Source of the DNA: Nocardia ninae NBRC 108245
GTDB lineage: Bacteria > Actinomycetota > Actinomycetes > Mycobacteriales > Mycobacteriaceae
NCBI RefSeq assembly: GCF_007990755.1
Contig: NZ_BJXA01000010.1
Location: 62,001 to 126,000 of the forward strand
Length of the DNA stretch: 64,000 nucleotides
Reading direction: 5' to 3'
Below the pieces are notes generated by a model. That model was given only the letters and a program-made list of their open reading frames with translations, did no database searches and had not been told where the DNA came from. The position numbers were made by a program, and so were the translations under genes. Of this stretch, positions 34,874 to 45,000 are shown piece by piece (positions within the stretch are counted from its first letter, which is position 1; each line of letters begins with the position of its first letter).

Positions 34874-36625
34874 TCAGGATTGTGCGGCGGCCGCACGCGC
34901 GGTACGGACCGCGAGTTTCTTGGCCGCGGCGAGCGGCTCCCACTTCGCGGGGTCGGCGGTGTGGACGGCGACGCCGAGGACCTTGCCTGCACGGATTTCC
35001 GCGTCCAGGTCGCGCCCGCATGCCGCCCCCGCGGCATGCAGGCCGGACAGCATCGCGCCTTCGACCGCGGGGCCCCACGCGGTGCTCGCGCCGCACAGGA
35101 ACAGACCGTCGATTTCGGTACGCGTACCCGGCCGGAACGGACCGAACTGGGTGAGGGACAACTCGAGTCCGTACGGGGTGCCCGCCGTGGCGCGGGTGTA
35201 GCGGTGCTGGGTCAGCGGGGTGGCCGCCTCGCACCACACGATGTGGTCCTCGATCCCGGGGATGACCTCGGCGACCCGAGCGATCATGATTTCGGTGAAA
35301 GCCGCCTTCACGCGCAGGTATTCGGGGTTGCGCTGATAGCTGTCGTCGCCGGCCGCGGGCCAAGCGGCCAAGCCCCAGAATTCGGGCTCGCAGGGGACGA
35401 GGGTCATCACCTCGAGTACCGAGGAGCCCGTCGGCGCGCCGTGCGGGTTGTCCGGATCCTTGACCGTGGTGACGCTGACATACGCGGGCAAGCGCTTTCG
35501 AGCCTCGGCGATGCGCTCATCTTTGGTGTAGCCCGGCTTGTTCTCCGACAGGGCTTGGAACAGTGAGGTGACATCCTCGGAGGTCGGCAGCGAGTAGAAG
35601 TTGGTGTTGACCATCCGGGTACTCAGGTCGAGGTCGACGCCCAGATGGCAATTGAAGAACGATTGCGACATCCGCAGCCGCTCGACGCGCGCGATGGTGG
35701 TACGGCGCAGGTGTTTTCGGCCGACGAGCTCGAGATAGGTCTGTTTGAAGTCGGCGTTGGAGACCACGATCGGCGCGGTGAACCGGGTGCCGTCCTCCAG
35801 TTCGACGCCGGCTACCGCCTTGTCGTCGACCAGGATTCGGCGCACCGCGGACCGCGTACGAATCTGTCCGCCGTTGGCGACCACGACCTCGCCGAGCCGG
35901 GTCGAGAGCACTTGTCCACCGCCCTTGGGGAACCAGGCGCCGTCGCTGAGGAAGTTCTGCAGCATGAACGCGTGCACCGCGACGGGGGTGCGGTGCGGTG
36001 GGCTGGCGTAGGTGCCGTACTGCACCGACATCGCGGCTTTGAGTGCGGGACTGAGCAGGTGGGCGTTCAACAGCTGGGTCAGTGGAACCATCGCCCACGG
36101 CGCGTGAATACCGGCGGCCAGCAAGAACTTAGCGTTGCCGAGCAGGGATGCCGGGGTGCGGCTGTGGTCGATGCCGGAGCCGATCCGCCGCAGAATGCTG
36201 ACCACCCGGCGGATCTTTCGTGCCTCGGCCGGGAACGCCTCGATCAGGTTGCGCTGGTAGTTGTCCCAGCCCCGGGGGATCTTCAGTGTCAGGTCGGGAA
36301 AGACGATGGTGTCGAAACCGTCGGGGTCCAGCGGCAAGAACTCGACCTTCTGGTCCAGCCCGAGGCCGCGCAGGACGGTCGGGATCTGACCGTCCGGCCC
36401 GCAGTCGCCCAAATAGTGCACCCCGACATCGAATTCCCACTTTCCTGCCCGCCGGAACACGTGGGTGCAGCCGCCGATCACGTCGTAGGCCTCGAGCACC
36501 ACGGTGCGCTTGCCGGCCACCGCCAGATAAGCGGCGGCGGTCATGCCGCCGATGCCCGCGCCGACGACGATCGCGTCGAAGGTGTGGTCCGCGGTGGCCG
36601 CGTCCTGCTCGACGAGAGCGGTCAT
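34874..36625 (-). CDS. CrtI/retinol-saturase-like FAD oxidoreductase, 583 aa
   Basis: N-terminal FAD loop VVGAGIGGMTAAAYLA (about 20-35) with the acidic end VVLEAYD. The long central region and the C-terminal DGLFLCGASTAWGPAVEGAMLSG match phytoene-desaturase and retinol-saturase relatives. ATG 36625 has GGAGGAACAC just before it. It heads a two-gene operon with the OYE enzyme. Both enzymes act on unsaturated lipids or terpenoids in other systems, so a joint catabolic step is plausible; the substrate is not visible. Confidence 0.87.
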   Translation of the reverse strand: MTALVEQDAATADHTFDAIVVGAGIGGMTAAAYLAVAGKRTVVLEAYDVIGGCTHVFRRAGKWEFDVGVHYLGDCGPDGQIPTVLRGLGLDQKVEFLPLDPDGFDTIVFPDLTLKIPRGWDNYQRNLIEAFPAEARKIRRVVSILRRIGSGIDHSRTPASLLGNAKFLLAAGIHAPWAMVPLTQLLNAHLLSPALKAAMSVQYGTYASPPHRTPVAVHAFMLQNFLSDGAWFPKGGGQVLSTRLGEVVVANGGQIRTRSAVRRILVDDKAVAGVELEDGTRFTAPIVVSNADFKQTYLELVGRKHLRRTTIARVERLRMSQSFFNCHLGVDLDLSTRMVNTNFYSLPTSEDVTSLFQALSENKPGYTKDERIAEARKRLPAYVSVTTVKDPDNPHGAPTGSSVLEVMTLVPCEPEFWGLAAWPAAGDDSYQRNPEYLRVKAAFTEIMIARVAEVIPGIEDHIVWCEAATPLTQHRYTRATAGTPYGLELSLTQFGPFRPGTRTEIDGLFLCGASTAWGPAVEGAMLSGLHAAGAACGRDLDAEIRAGKVLGVAVHTADPAKWEPLAAAKKLAVRTARAAAAQS

Positions 36626-36698
36626 GTGTTCCTCCATGATCGGGCCTCGCCGCAGCGAGCTGGACCGTTGCTGTTACCAAAGGTCACGGTTTCCTACA

Positions 36699-36723
36699 CG
36701 GTAGTAGCATGATCGGTCTACCG
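36699..36723. promoter_or_regulatory. Candidate TetR operator in the divergent promoter
   Basis: CGGTAG at 36699-36704 and CTACCG at 36718-36723 form a perfect 6-bp inverted repeat with 13 bases between. It lies upstream of the TetR -10 (TAAGCT at 36739-36744) and in the promoter region of the FAD oxidoreductase operon. Confidence 0.5.
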
Positions 36724-36750
36724 CAAGCAGGAAATGGGTAAGCTGCGACC

Positions 36751-37329
36751 ATGACGATGCGTCCCCGTGAGCGGCTCATCATGGGCACGATCGATCTCAT
36801 CCGCCGCCGCGGCGTCGCGGGCACCGGCATGACCGAACTGCTCGCGCACAGCAACACCGCCCGCCGGTCGATCTACCAGAACTTCCCGCGCGGCAAGCAG
36901 CAGCTGGTCGAGGAGGCCACCCGGACGGCGGGCAAGGTGATGGCCGCCGCCATCACCGCAACCGCGGAATCCGGTACCGCCGCCGCCCGGCTCGCCGATT
37001 TCGTGCGGATGTGGAAGGACACGCTGGTGAATGGTGACTTCACCGCGGGCTGCCCGGTGGTCGCAGCGGCCTTGGCGGGGTCGGAAGTGCCTGCGGCGCC
37101 TGCCATCGCCGCCGAGGCGTTCGCCGAATGGGAGGGGCTGATCGCCGAGCAGTTGATCGCCGAGGACTTCGATGGTGCGACCGCGGCGTCCCTGGCGACC
37201 ACGGCGGTAGCCGCCATCGAGGGTGCGGTTGTCATGTCTATCGCCGCCCGTTCGGTGACGCCGCTCGAGCGGGTCGCGGGACAGCTCGATCAGCTGCTCC
37301 GTTGCCCGCGGGCCGGGCGTGAGGCGTAG
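36751..37329 (+). CDS. TetR-family transcriptional regulator, 192 aa
   Basis: N-terminal helix-turn-helix (residues about 8-55, with GVAGTGMTELLAHSNTARRSIYQNF) and a LmrA/YxaF-like C-terminal domain (GCPVVAAALAG). TAAGCT lies 6 bases before the ATG, so it is probably leaderless. It is expected to repress itself and the divergent FAD/OYE operon. Confidence 0.92.
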   Translation: MTMRPRERLIMGTIDLIRRRGVAGTGMTELLAHSNTARRSIYQNFPRGKQQLVEEATRTAGKVMAAAITATAESGTAAARLADFVRMWKDTLVNGDFTAGCPVVAAALAGSEVPAAPAIAAEAFAEWEGLIAEQLIAEDFDGATAASLATTAVAAIEGAVVMSIAARSVTPLERVAGQLDQLLRCPRAGREA

Positions 37330-37464
37330 TCAGGACTTCTACGAGTCCGGCAGATCCAGCGCGGCTTCGGTGCCGAATACGTTCTGGCCGGACGTGCTGA
37401 CCCGGGTCCGCTCTGGGGCTTCGTCCGGCCTGTCGGCGAGCACGAATCCATTGAAGGAGATCCC

Positions 37465-38007
37465 GTGTCCCCCAGCTACCGTTCGACCGGTGCCGCAATC
37501 CTCGCAGGCGCGGTACTCGGCGCATGCATAATTGCCGCGCCCAGCTCGGCCAGGCCGGATCCGGCCGGCGACAACGCGCGCATCACGTGCGACGAAAACG
37601 GCCAAGTTGCCTGGCTCAACGTGGGAATCGGAGAGAAAGCGTTGCCCGTCGGATGGCAGGCGACGATCTTCTTCAGCGGCTGCTCGGGGCCGGACATCTC
37701 GCTGATTAAGCCGAAGCCGATCAGTATGGCCCTCGCCGGGACTGAGAAGGTCGCCTGCGACGGTCCGGTCGAGGAGCACAAGGGCACCGGGGCGATCACC
37801 TGGTCGGACGGAACCACCAGCAAGATCAGTCAGACGAGTAAGGGGCAGACCAAGTCCGACGGCTCTGGCCCTGGCGACTTCCCGATCAAGATCGAGTCGG
37901 GTCATTTCAAAGGCCATTCGGCAGTGGACAGCAATGACGTGAAGGTGAAGGGCACCTGCCCGGGTGTGACAGCTGGGGTGCTCACCGGAAAGTTCTACAT
38001 CTTCTGA
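37465..38007 (+). CDS. Secreted protein, 180 aa, unknown function
   Basis: GTG 37465 with GAAGGAGAT in good position. Signal peptide at residues about 8-30, ending APSSARPD. The mature domain has four Cys residues (ITCDENG, FSGCSGP, VACDGP, KGTCPG), suggesting two disulfides, and a beta-rich pattern with several Ser, Thr and Gly loops. I recognise no named family, though similar secreted proteins are common in Nocardia. Confidence 0.8.
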   Translation: MSPSYRSTGAAILAGAVLGACIIAAPSSARPDPAGDNARITCDENGQVAWLNVGIGEKALPVGWQATIFFSGCSGPDISLIKPKPISMALAGTEKVACDGPVEEHKGTGAITWSDGTTSKISQTSKGQTKSDGSGPGDFPIKIESGHFKGHSAVDSNDVKVKGTCPGVTAGVLTGKFYIF

Positions 38008-38010
38008 CGA

Positions 38011-38933
38011 ATGCCAGACCCCTCCGCGTACGGGCCGCTCCGGGCGGAGCCGTTGCTGCTCGCGCATCCGCACGCTCTCCCGGACCGGCTGACGATGTTC
38101 CACCGCCGAGCCGCGCACGACGAGCCCCGCCCGTCACGTGCGCGGCACCGCATTCGCTCACCACGGGCGAGGCCGAACACGACGAGTTCTTCGGAATCCG
38201 ACGTGCGGCAGGGGATGTCGAGTCGCTCTGGCATGCTGCGTTCGCGCGTGTCGTCGAAGCCGTTATGGCACATACTCCGAGCCATCAGCACGAGGAGCTG
38301 TGCGGCGCTTTGACCACGGCGTTCCCTGCGCTTCGCTGGTCTTCGGCACAGCCACCGAATGAGCCACTGTGGGCCGGCCTCGACTACTGGGTCCGCGGCC
38401 ATCAATTGTTCGCGGTCCTGACCCAGGCCGCCACGGTGAGCATGCGACACGCCTGCGCACGTGCACGACTCGGGGATTCGACGGCCGCCGCAGCTGGCCT
38501 CGAGACTACGGCGGCCGTCTTTCGTTGCAGCGCAGCGGCTTTGCGGCTCACCGCCGGATTCGCCGCCGATGAGTATCGAGAGCGGGTGCGGCCGTTGATG
38601 GAACCGCCGCGAGTTACCGCAGGCTTCAGCGGGATCTTGTCCGTCGACCATCGTGCGCTGGTCGACGCTCTGCGAAAGTGGCAGGCCTACAGCGAGACCC
38701 GTGAGTTATCCGGCGGAGCCGCGCTGCTGCGCGATGCCCTTGCCGAGGTATACGCGGCGCACGTGGGTGTGTGCGAGCGCTTCGTCGGCGAACAGGCGCC
38801 CAGTCTCCGCACCGCGGCCACCGGGCAGCAGTCCGCGGCGGTGCGGGTACTGCGCGCGCTGGGACAACGTCGACTCGGCTTGGTCGATGGGTCCGCAGAT
38901 CGATCGGACCGAGGCCGCTCAGTCGCCGAGTAG
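38011..38933 (+). pseudogene. Tryptophan-dioxygenase-like helical protein gene, single-base frameshift
   Basis: Frame one from ATG 38011 reads sensibly to about base 38121. One added base in the C-rich stretch near 38120-38131 joins it to the frame that runs to 38933, giving about 307 residues without a stop. The joined product contains EHDEFFGIRRAAGDVESLW, which resembles the HDELLFI-x-ELW heme-pocket helix of tryptophan 2,3-dioxygenase, and a later VRPLMEPPRVTAGFSG loop. If no base is missing, the translated part is ATG 38265 to 38933 (222 residues). No Shine-Dalgarno sequence is evident at either start. The link to the dioxygenase superfamily is my reading of short motifs. It converges on the PLP decarboxylase gene and overlaps it by 15 bases. 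Confidence 0.5.
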
Positions 38934-40363
38934 CCCGGATGCGTTGCTGCTGAGCAGATCCCATGCGGCGGTGACGTGCTCGACTCGGGTCGCGGTGCCG
39001 CCGATGGCGAGCCGGAGGGTGAACGCATCCCGGACCATGGTGTGGGACAGATAGATTCGCCCCGACCCATTGACCGTCTGCAACAGCTGCCGATTAGGCT
39101 CGTCGGCACCGCGCAACCGGAAGCACACCAGTGAAAGCGGATGCGGGGCCATCAGTTCGAAGCGGTCATCAGCAGCCACCCATGTGGCGAACTGTTGCGC
39201 CAGCGCGACACTGTGCCGAATATGCGCCCGCAGCCCTTCGACGCCGTAGCAGCGGATCACGGCCCACAGTTTGAGCGCGCGGAACCGCCGTCCCAGTGGT
39301 ACCTGCCAGTCGCGATAGTCCACCACCGCGTCCGCCGCACTCACGTTGCTGCGCAGGTACTCTCGCACCACCGAGAGGGCACCGACCAGTGCCGCGCGGT
39401 CGCGGACATAGCAGGCGTCGCAGTCGAAGGCGGTGAGCAGCCACTTGTGCGGATTCGTCGCGTAGGAATCGGCGTAGTCGGCCACGCCGTGCTGGATCCA
39501 GCGCAGCTCCGGGCACACTGCGGCGACTCCCGCATAGGCGGCGTCGACGTGCAGCCAAGCGCCGAACTCGGCGCAGATCGGACCGATCCGGTCCACCGGG
39601 TCGATGGCGCTGGTCGAGGTCGTTCCGACGGTTGCCATCACCATCACCGAGGGAGGCCCGCCCGAACATCATCCGCGATCGCGGTCCGCAACGCCTCTGG
39701 GCACATCGATGAGTCCGCGCGAGTACCGATGAACCGGACCGCCGCTGTGCCGAGACCGGTGATGCGCGCGGCTTTTTCCAGCGCCGAGTGCGCGTCGGTC
39801 GAGGTGTAGACGCGATAGCGCGCGCGGTCCACGCCCTCGGTCTGCACGCGACCCTCCGATGCCCGGTGCAGCGCGGCGAGCAAGGCGACGAGGATCGCGC
39901 TGGACGCCGAGTCCTGGATGACGCCGCCGCCGCTGCCCGCGAAGGTGAAGCAGTCGGGCAGCCCGAGCAGGCCGGCGAGCCAATCGAGCACGTGCTGTTC
40001 GAGTTCGGTGCAGGCGGGACTGGTCTGCCACATCATGCCCTGCACGCCGAGGCCGGCGGACAGTAGTTCCGCGAGCACCGCCGGGCCCGACGTGCTGGAC
40101 GGGTAGTACGCGAAGAACCCAGGATGCTGCCAGTGCGTCAGCCCGGGAACCAGGATCGAGTCGAGATCCGCCAGTACCGCGGTGAAGGGTTCGCCGGTCT
40201 CGGGTGGTGTGGCCGGCAGCCCGGCTCGCACCTGTCCGGGCGTTACCTGGGACAACACCGGCAGCGACGCCACCCGATCCCAGTAGTCGGCGACCCAGTC
40301 CACGACCGCGCGGCCGTGTCGGCGAAATTCCTCGGTGCTCATGTGGTCGGGCGCAGGCTGCAT
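38919..40363 (-). pseudogene. Aromatic-L-amino-acid decarboxylase family gene (PLP group II), single-base frameshift
   Basis: The N-terminal 240 residues (ATG 40363, MSTEEFRRHGRAVVDWVADYW) and the C-terminal 240 residues (MVMATVGTTSTSAIDP onward) are both typical of this family, but they lie in frames one base apart. The break is at about 39648-39653, where ggcctccctcggtg on the minus strand would read Gly-Leu-Pro-Ser-Val with one base added. HVDAAYAG and the PLP-lysine motif NPHKWLLTAFDC are intact in the second part. Joined length is about 480 residues. The family decarboxylates tryptophan, DOPA or related amino acids. It is a pseudogene if the sequence is right. Confidence 0.8.
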
Positions 40364-40495
40364 TCCTGGTATTCGATCCGGTGACCCGCGCGGATAGGCC
40401 ACGAACTGCGGAAAGTGCTGTCGGGCACCAAAGCTTCACGGATCGGAAACCTGCGGAAACCTGGAGTTCGGATCGGTCACGTAGGTTCACGCCTT

Positions 40496-40924
40496 ATGAC
40501 TGGGGCGGGATCGACCTCGAAGCGGTTCGTGCACATCGTCGTTGTGGTGACCGCCGCGTTGGCGCTGATATTCGGGCTGTCCACGGGCGCGCCGGAGCAG
40601 GCGCGGCCGGTGCGGACGGATGAGTCGATCATGCTGGTCAGTGCCGCTGTCCCGCAGCGGGCCTGGGACACGCTGGCGCGGATCGACGCGGGCACGTGGC
40701 CGCCGAACGACGGTTCGGGCACCAAAGGTGGTGGGGTCTGGTCGAACCGGGAGGGGCGGCTGCCCGCTACCGACTCGGCGGGGAGCCGGATCGCTTACCA
40801 GGAGTGGGACGTCAATATAAAGAAGCCGGGGCAGACGCGCGACGCCGAACGCATTGTCACCGGCAGCGACCGATCCGCTTGGTACACCGGCGATCACTAC
40901 GCCAGCTTCACTCGGATGCGCTGA
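40496..40924 (+). CDS. Secreted guanyl-specific ribonuclease (RNase Sa/barnase type)
   Basis: 142 residues. N-terminal hydrophobic segment at 11-29 (signal peptide or anchor). The C-terminal about 95 residues match RNase Sa: GTWPPNDG, then YQEWDV with catalytic E103, ERIVTG with R119, and YTGDHYASF with H134. It cleaves RNA after guanine outside the cell. ATG 40496 has TAGGTT 8 bases upstream and no Shine-Dalgarno sequence. No barstar-like inhibitor gene is adjacent. RNase Sa's disulfide cysteines are absent. Confidence 0.9.
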   Translation: MTGAGSTSKRFVHIVVVVTAALALIFGLSTGAPEQARPVRTDESIMLVSAAVPQRAWDTLARIDAGTWPPNDGSGTKGGGVWSNREGRLPATDSAGSRIAYQEWDVNIKKPGQTRDAERIVTGSDRSAWYTGDHYASFTRMR

Positions 40925-41369
40925 ATGGACTGGACCGGACCGCGGCTCGATTGGTAACCCGCCTTGACATGATGGGCTGGCTGATTTCGGGGTCTGCGGT
41001 GTGTCCGGCAACTGATCGGCATCCACTCGAATGGTGGGAAAGTAGCGTCGATTCGCCCCCCGCGCGGTAGCCCCGCACCTACGCTGGCGTGCAGTGAAAG
41101 CCGGCTCTCGTATCGTCTCGTAATCCGCGGCGACGCCCTCGGCTCAGATGGCGCTGGAGGCGTTGTCAGCCTGCGGAAGCGGGCGCTTGATCCCCCGCGT
41201 AGCGGCCGGTTGCAGCAATGCGGACGCACTCTTGCGTTCTTGCATCTGTAAGAGCATGATCCAGCTAGCCTAGTTGTGAACAACCGATCCGATGACCGGG
41301 ATTACGGAATCGAGAGCCAATTATGTTGGTACAAAGCGTGTTGGTATCGGGCGCACTCGGGGTGACACG
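40925..41369. other. Intergenic region, no gene recognised
   Basis: About 445 bases between the RNase and the second DUF4254 gene. Frames are short and lack ribosome binding sites. The last 30 bases carry the GGGGTGA ribosome binding site for DUF4254. Confidence 0.5.
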
Positions 41370-41813
41370 ATGAGTGCACCTACTGTGGGGGTACTGCCGA
41401 CAGCTCCGCAATTATTGTGTGCCTTTCAAGGACGTCGTTTCCAAGATCGGGAAATGCTGCGTTCCGCGCATGCGCTCGCCGAACTGCATGCGCGCAGGCA
41501 GCAGGTGCGCGACACCGCATTGATCATCGAAATAGACTACCGCCGGGGTGAACTCGTCGACGAGATCAATGACTGGATCGGCAAGGAAATGCCGCAGCAT
41601 CGCAACGGCGCGTCGCTGCACACGGAAAGCCTCGGTGCGGTGGTGGACCGGATGGCACGCAGCTGGGTGGATGCGAACCAAGCCATTGACGTCTCGGGCG
41701 CGCGTAGCGACAATACCCATAAACATTGGTATCACCTGGCCGAACTTGTTGATGGGTACACTGATCTGGTAACCGACGTGGCCGGTGGCCGGCGTCGATT
41801 GCCTGAGCAGTGA
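41370..41813 (+). CDS. DUF4254 family protein, 147 aa (second copy)
   Basis: It shares with the 28281-28733 protein the layout LL-AFxGxxxxD near the start, AELHARRQQV, IEIDYRRGELVDEINDW, and HLAELVDGYTDLVTDV near the end. ATG 41370 follows GGGGTGACACG. Function unknown. No conserved partner is shared by the two loci. Confidence 0.8.
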   Translation: MSAPTVGVLPTAPQLLCAFQGRRFQDREMLRSAHALAELHARRQQVRDTALIIEIDYRRGELVDEINDWIGKEMPQHRNGASLHTESLGAVVDRMARSWVDANQAIDVSGARSDNTHKHWYHLAELVDGYTDLVTDVAGGRRRLPEQ

Positions 41814-42023
41814 TCTTCTCGACCGATGTTCTCACCGCGATAGTGACACTGCCCCGACAGCGTCGCTTGCCAAAAAGGGCGACGTTCAGCGTAGTCATCC
41901 GACCAGTGACTTTCTCTGAATGATCACGTCGTCACAGTGACGGCGGGCGCAACGGGGCGCCCCGCCCGGCGTGCCGCGTGGTCGACTGGCGCGGCACGCC
42001 CGCTGGAATCTCATTCGCCGCAA

Positions 42024-45000
42024 TCATTCGGCAATAGTGAAGATTTCGTGCGCCGCCACCCGGACGCTGCTCTGTCCATGCGTCCGCATCCGGGTGAGTA
42101 GCTCCGCCCAGGCGGGCGTCCAGCCGAAGTGACTGCCGCACTGCGCGATCAACGCCAACGCGGCCAGCGCGACCGCGCTGTCCACGTCCACGGACAACTC
42201 GCGCGCCACCCGCGTCATGGTGTCGGCATCGACCATCTGCCCGCTGCGGGACAGCCGCGTGCGCAACTGTTCGGCCGGATAGACCACCAGAGCGCCGCGG
42301 GCGAATCCGCACGCCTGCCGGATCGACCGCACGCTCGAATCGACGTCGGCCCAACGGATTTGGGTCACCAGCAGATCGATCGCGAACCGGCGCCACTGCG
42401 GTTCGACCGCCAGCCGTTCGGCCACGGCGACCGCCGTCTCGCGCGCCGCATCGGACACACCGGCCGAGCTACCCAGATTCCCCAGCAGCGTCGAGAGTCG
42501 TTGCCGGGCAGGGAGATCCCGGCCCGCGATGACGACATCCTCGGCGGCGAGCAGCCGATCCACCGCCGCGGGCACCGCCGCCCGGAAGTCGCTGGCGACG
42601 AGCACGCGCGCGGCATGCCGCCAGAGTCCCGTCTCGCTGAGGTCGGCGAGCCGGTGCACCAGCATGTCGCCGGTATCGGCGGGTGCCCAGCGCTGCCAGC
42701 CGCCGAGGACCCGCATCGCCTCGGTGGCGAGCTGGACGTCGGCGCCGCCCGCCATCTCGCGCACCAGCCCGGCCATCCTGCGCCGCTGCGGGATCGGTAG
42801 CAGGGCGGGGACGAGATTCAATGCCTCACCCGCCACCGCCGGGTCGCGGGACGCCGCATCGAGGATCTGCCAGGCGTCCTCGTGGTCGAGCAGCCAGCGG
42901 CACGCGAAGACGACCGCGCGCCGGACATCCCGGTGCTGGTCCGGGCGGTCCCAGATCGCCCGGAGGACGGCCATCACCTCCGGCGCGTGCAGCGCGGCGA
43001 GCAGCCGCACGCCCTCCTTCCGGGAGGTGATCTTCGGGGAATCGAGCAGCGGTGTGAGCGCGGCCGCGAGCCGATCCGGGGCGATGCTCCTGGCCCGGGA
43101 AGCGATGCCGCTCACCGCGACTCGCGCTCGATCGGAGTCCACGTACCTGCTGAGCACGCCGATCGCGGCCTCGGCCTCGGTGCTGCGGCCGAGCGCGGTG
43201 AGCGCCGCCTCGGCCACCGTGAGCTCCGGGTGATCGGTGTAGCCGACGAGGCGAGCGAAGCTGCCGGGCAGCCGGCCCAATCGGCGCACCGCCCAGGCCT
43301 TCTCCCACGGCGAGGACTCCTTGGCGCGCACCAGCGCGATGAGCGCTCGCGCGTACAACTCGACCTGTCGTGCGGTCCAGCCGCCGAAGCCTTCCGAAAA
43401 GTCGGGCACCAGGCGCACTTTCGGCGCGATGAAGCGCCCCGGTGTGGCGCCGTTGAGCACCGTGTCGAGCAGGTCGGTGCGGCGCGTGGCGATCAAGTGC
43501 TGCACTCGGGGGAGCGAGATGAGCGAGCGGTCCCGGTTCAGCAGCGTGGTGAGCTGCTCGTCGCGGGTGGCCGGGTCGGCCAGTACCAGGTCGACCGCGC
43601 GGTGGATGACGGAGTCGTTGCGAGCGCTGCACGCCCGGAGCAGCAACTGCTGTAGCGGCACAACGTTCCAGGCGCGCTTGTTCAGGCCCTGGGCCAAGTC
43701 GAGGGCCAGCCCCCATTCGTCGCGCACCGCATCGCCGTCCAGTCGCCGGCGCAGTGCGGTGCAGAGCCGCTGTTCCGCGCCGCGCGGCAGATCGCGGTCC
43801 AGATCCCATAGCGGTAGTGAGACAGCCTGTGCCGCGAGGGTTTCGATCAATCGCAGTGCCGCCTCGGTGTAGGCCGGATCGGCGGCTCTGGCGCCGTGCA
43901 CCAGCAGCGTGCGGGCCATGGTGCCCACCGCGCCGGTGGTCATGGCGGATCGATCGCGGGCTTGCAGCGCGTCCGTACCGAGTCCCTCCAGCGCGGGTAG
44001 GTGTTCGGTGCGCAACAGGGTGGGTGGGATCTGGTTGATCGCTTGTAAAGCTGTGCGCCGCACCGGGTCCTGTTCGTTGCGTAGCCGACGCATTGCCTCG
44101 AACAATGCACCGACCACCGCGGGGTCGCGACTGCCGATCGCCGCGGCCACCAGCAGCGGATAGGCTTGCGCGCGCTCGTCGGCGGTCGGGCGGCGGATGC
44201 TCTCGCGCAGCACGGGTTCGGCTTCCGCCCACGGGAGCCGGGCGATCAGCCGCTCGCGAACCGGCCGATCATCGGATCCGCCTCGGCGCGAGAGCAATTC
44301 GCGGGCCAGCGTGGCGCGGTCGTGCCGGGGCAGGCTGTCGAGGGCGTCGAGATCCACCTGCGCGGCGTCGACGCCGGGCCGGATGAAGACCCGCCGCACC
44401 GGTTCGAGGCGCCGGCTCGGCGGCAGGACATGCAGGAAATGCCGTTGGTGATAACCCGAATACGCGGCGCACACGGCGATCAGGCGCTCGTCGGGGAGCT
44501 CGCGCAACGCCGTGAACAGCGCACGCCCGGCCAGGCAGGTGCCGCGCCCGCTCGGATGCAGGATCAGTTCGACGACGGCATCGGTGTTGTGCCGAGCCAG
44601 CTTCCCCGCGACGGCATGCAATCCGTAGGGCTGCACGTACCGAACCGCTTGTGCGGCGAGGGCGAGCAGGCGGTCCGGGTCCCGCAGCGCGAAGCTGCTC
44701 GCACCGGCGGCAATGCGCGGCCACAGCTCGGGCCAGTCGGATTCGCCCGCCTGCGCCGCGAGGTCCGATAGGTAGGTGAGCACCACTTCGGTGTGCCTGC
44801 GGCCCAACGTCTGCCAGTTGGGCGCCGCGTACGCGAACTCTGGCAGGTGCTCGGTGACGAGCGGCGTCGAGCAATACGACAGGACGCGCACCGCCTCCGC
44901 GTCACCGAAGCGGCGTCGGATCTCCGGCAGCAGAGCGTCGGCGAGAGCCGCACTGTGTTTACGGCGCCCGATCGCGCGATACAGCATTGTTCGCGTCCGG

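Noticed and set aside
33500-35566. 688-codon plus-strand frame across the OYE and FAD oxidoreductase genes
   Set aside because: Antisense to two enzymes with clear motifs. It has no start signal or domain.
36694-36704. CTAC-ACG-GTAG as the TetR operator
   Set aside because: Arms of only 4 bp. The longer CGGTAG-N13-CTACCG pair that overlaps it is the better candidate.
37995-38651. 218-codon minus-strand frame opposite the dioxygenase-like gene
   Set aside because: Composition is shadow-like (Arg, Gly and Ser rich, no domain), and the plus strand gives a coherent protein when one frameshift is allowed.
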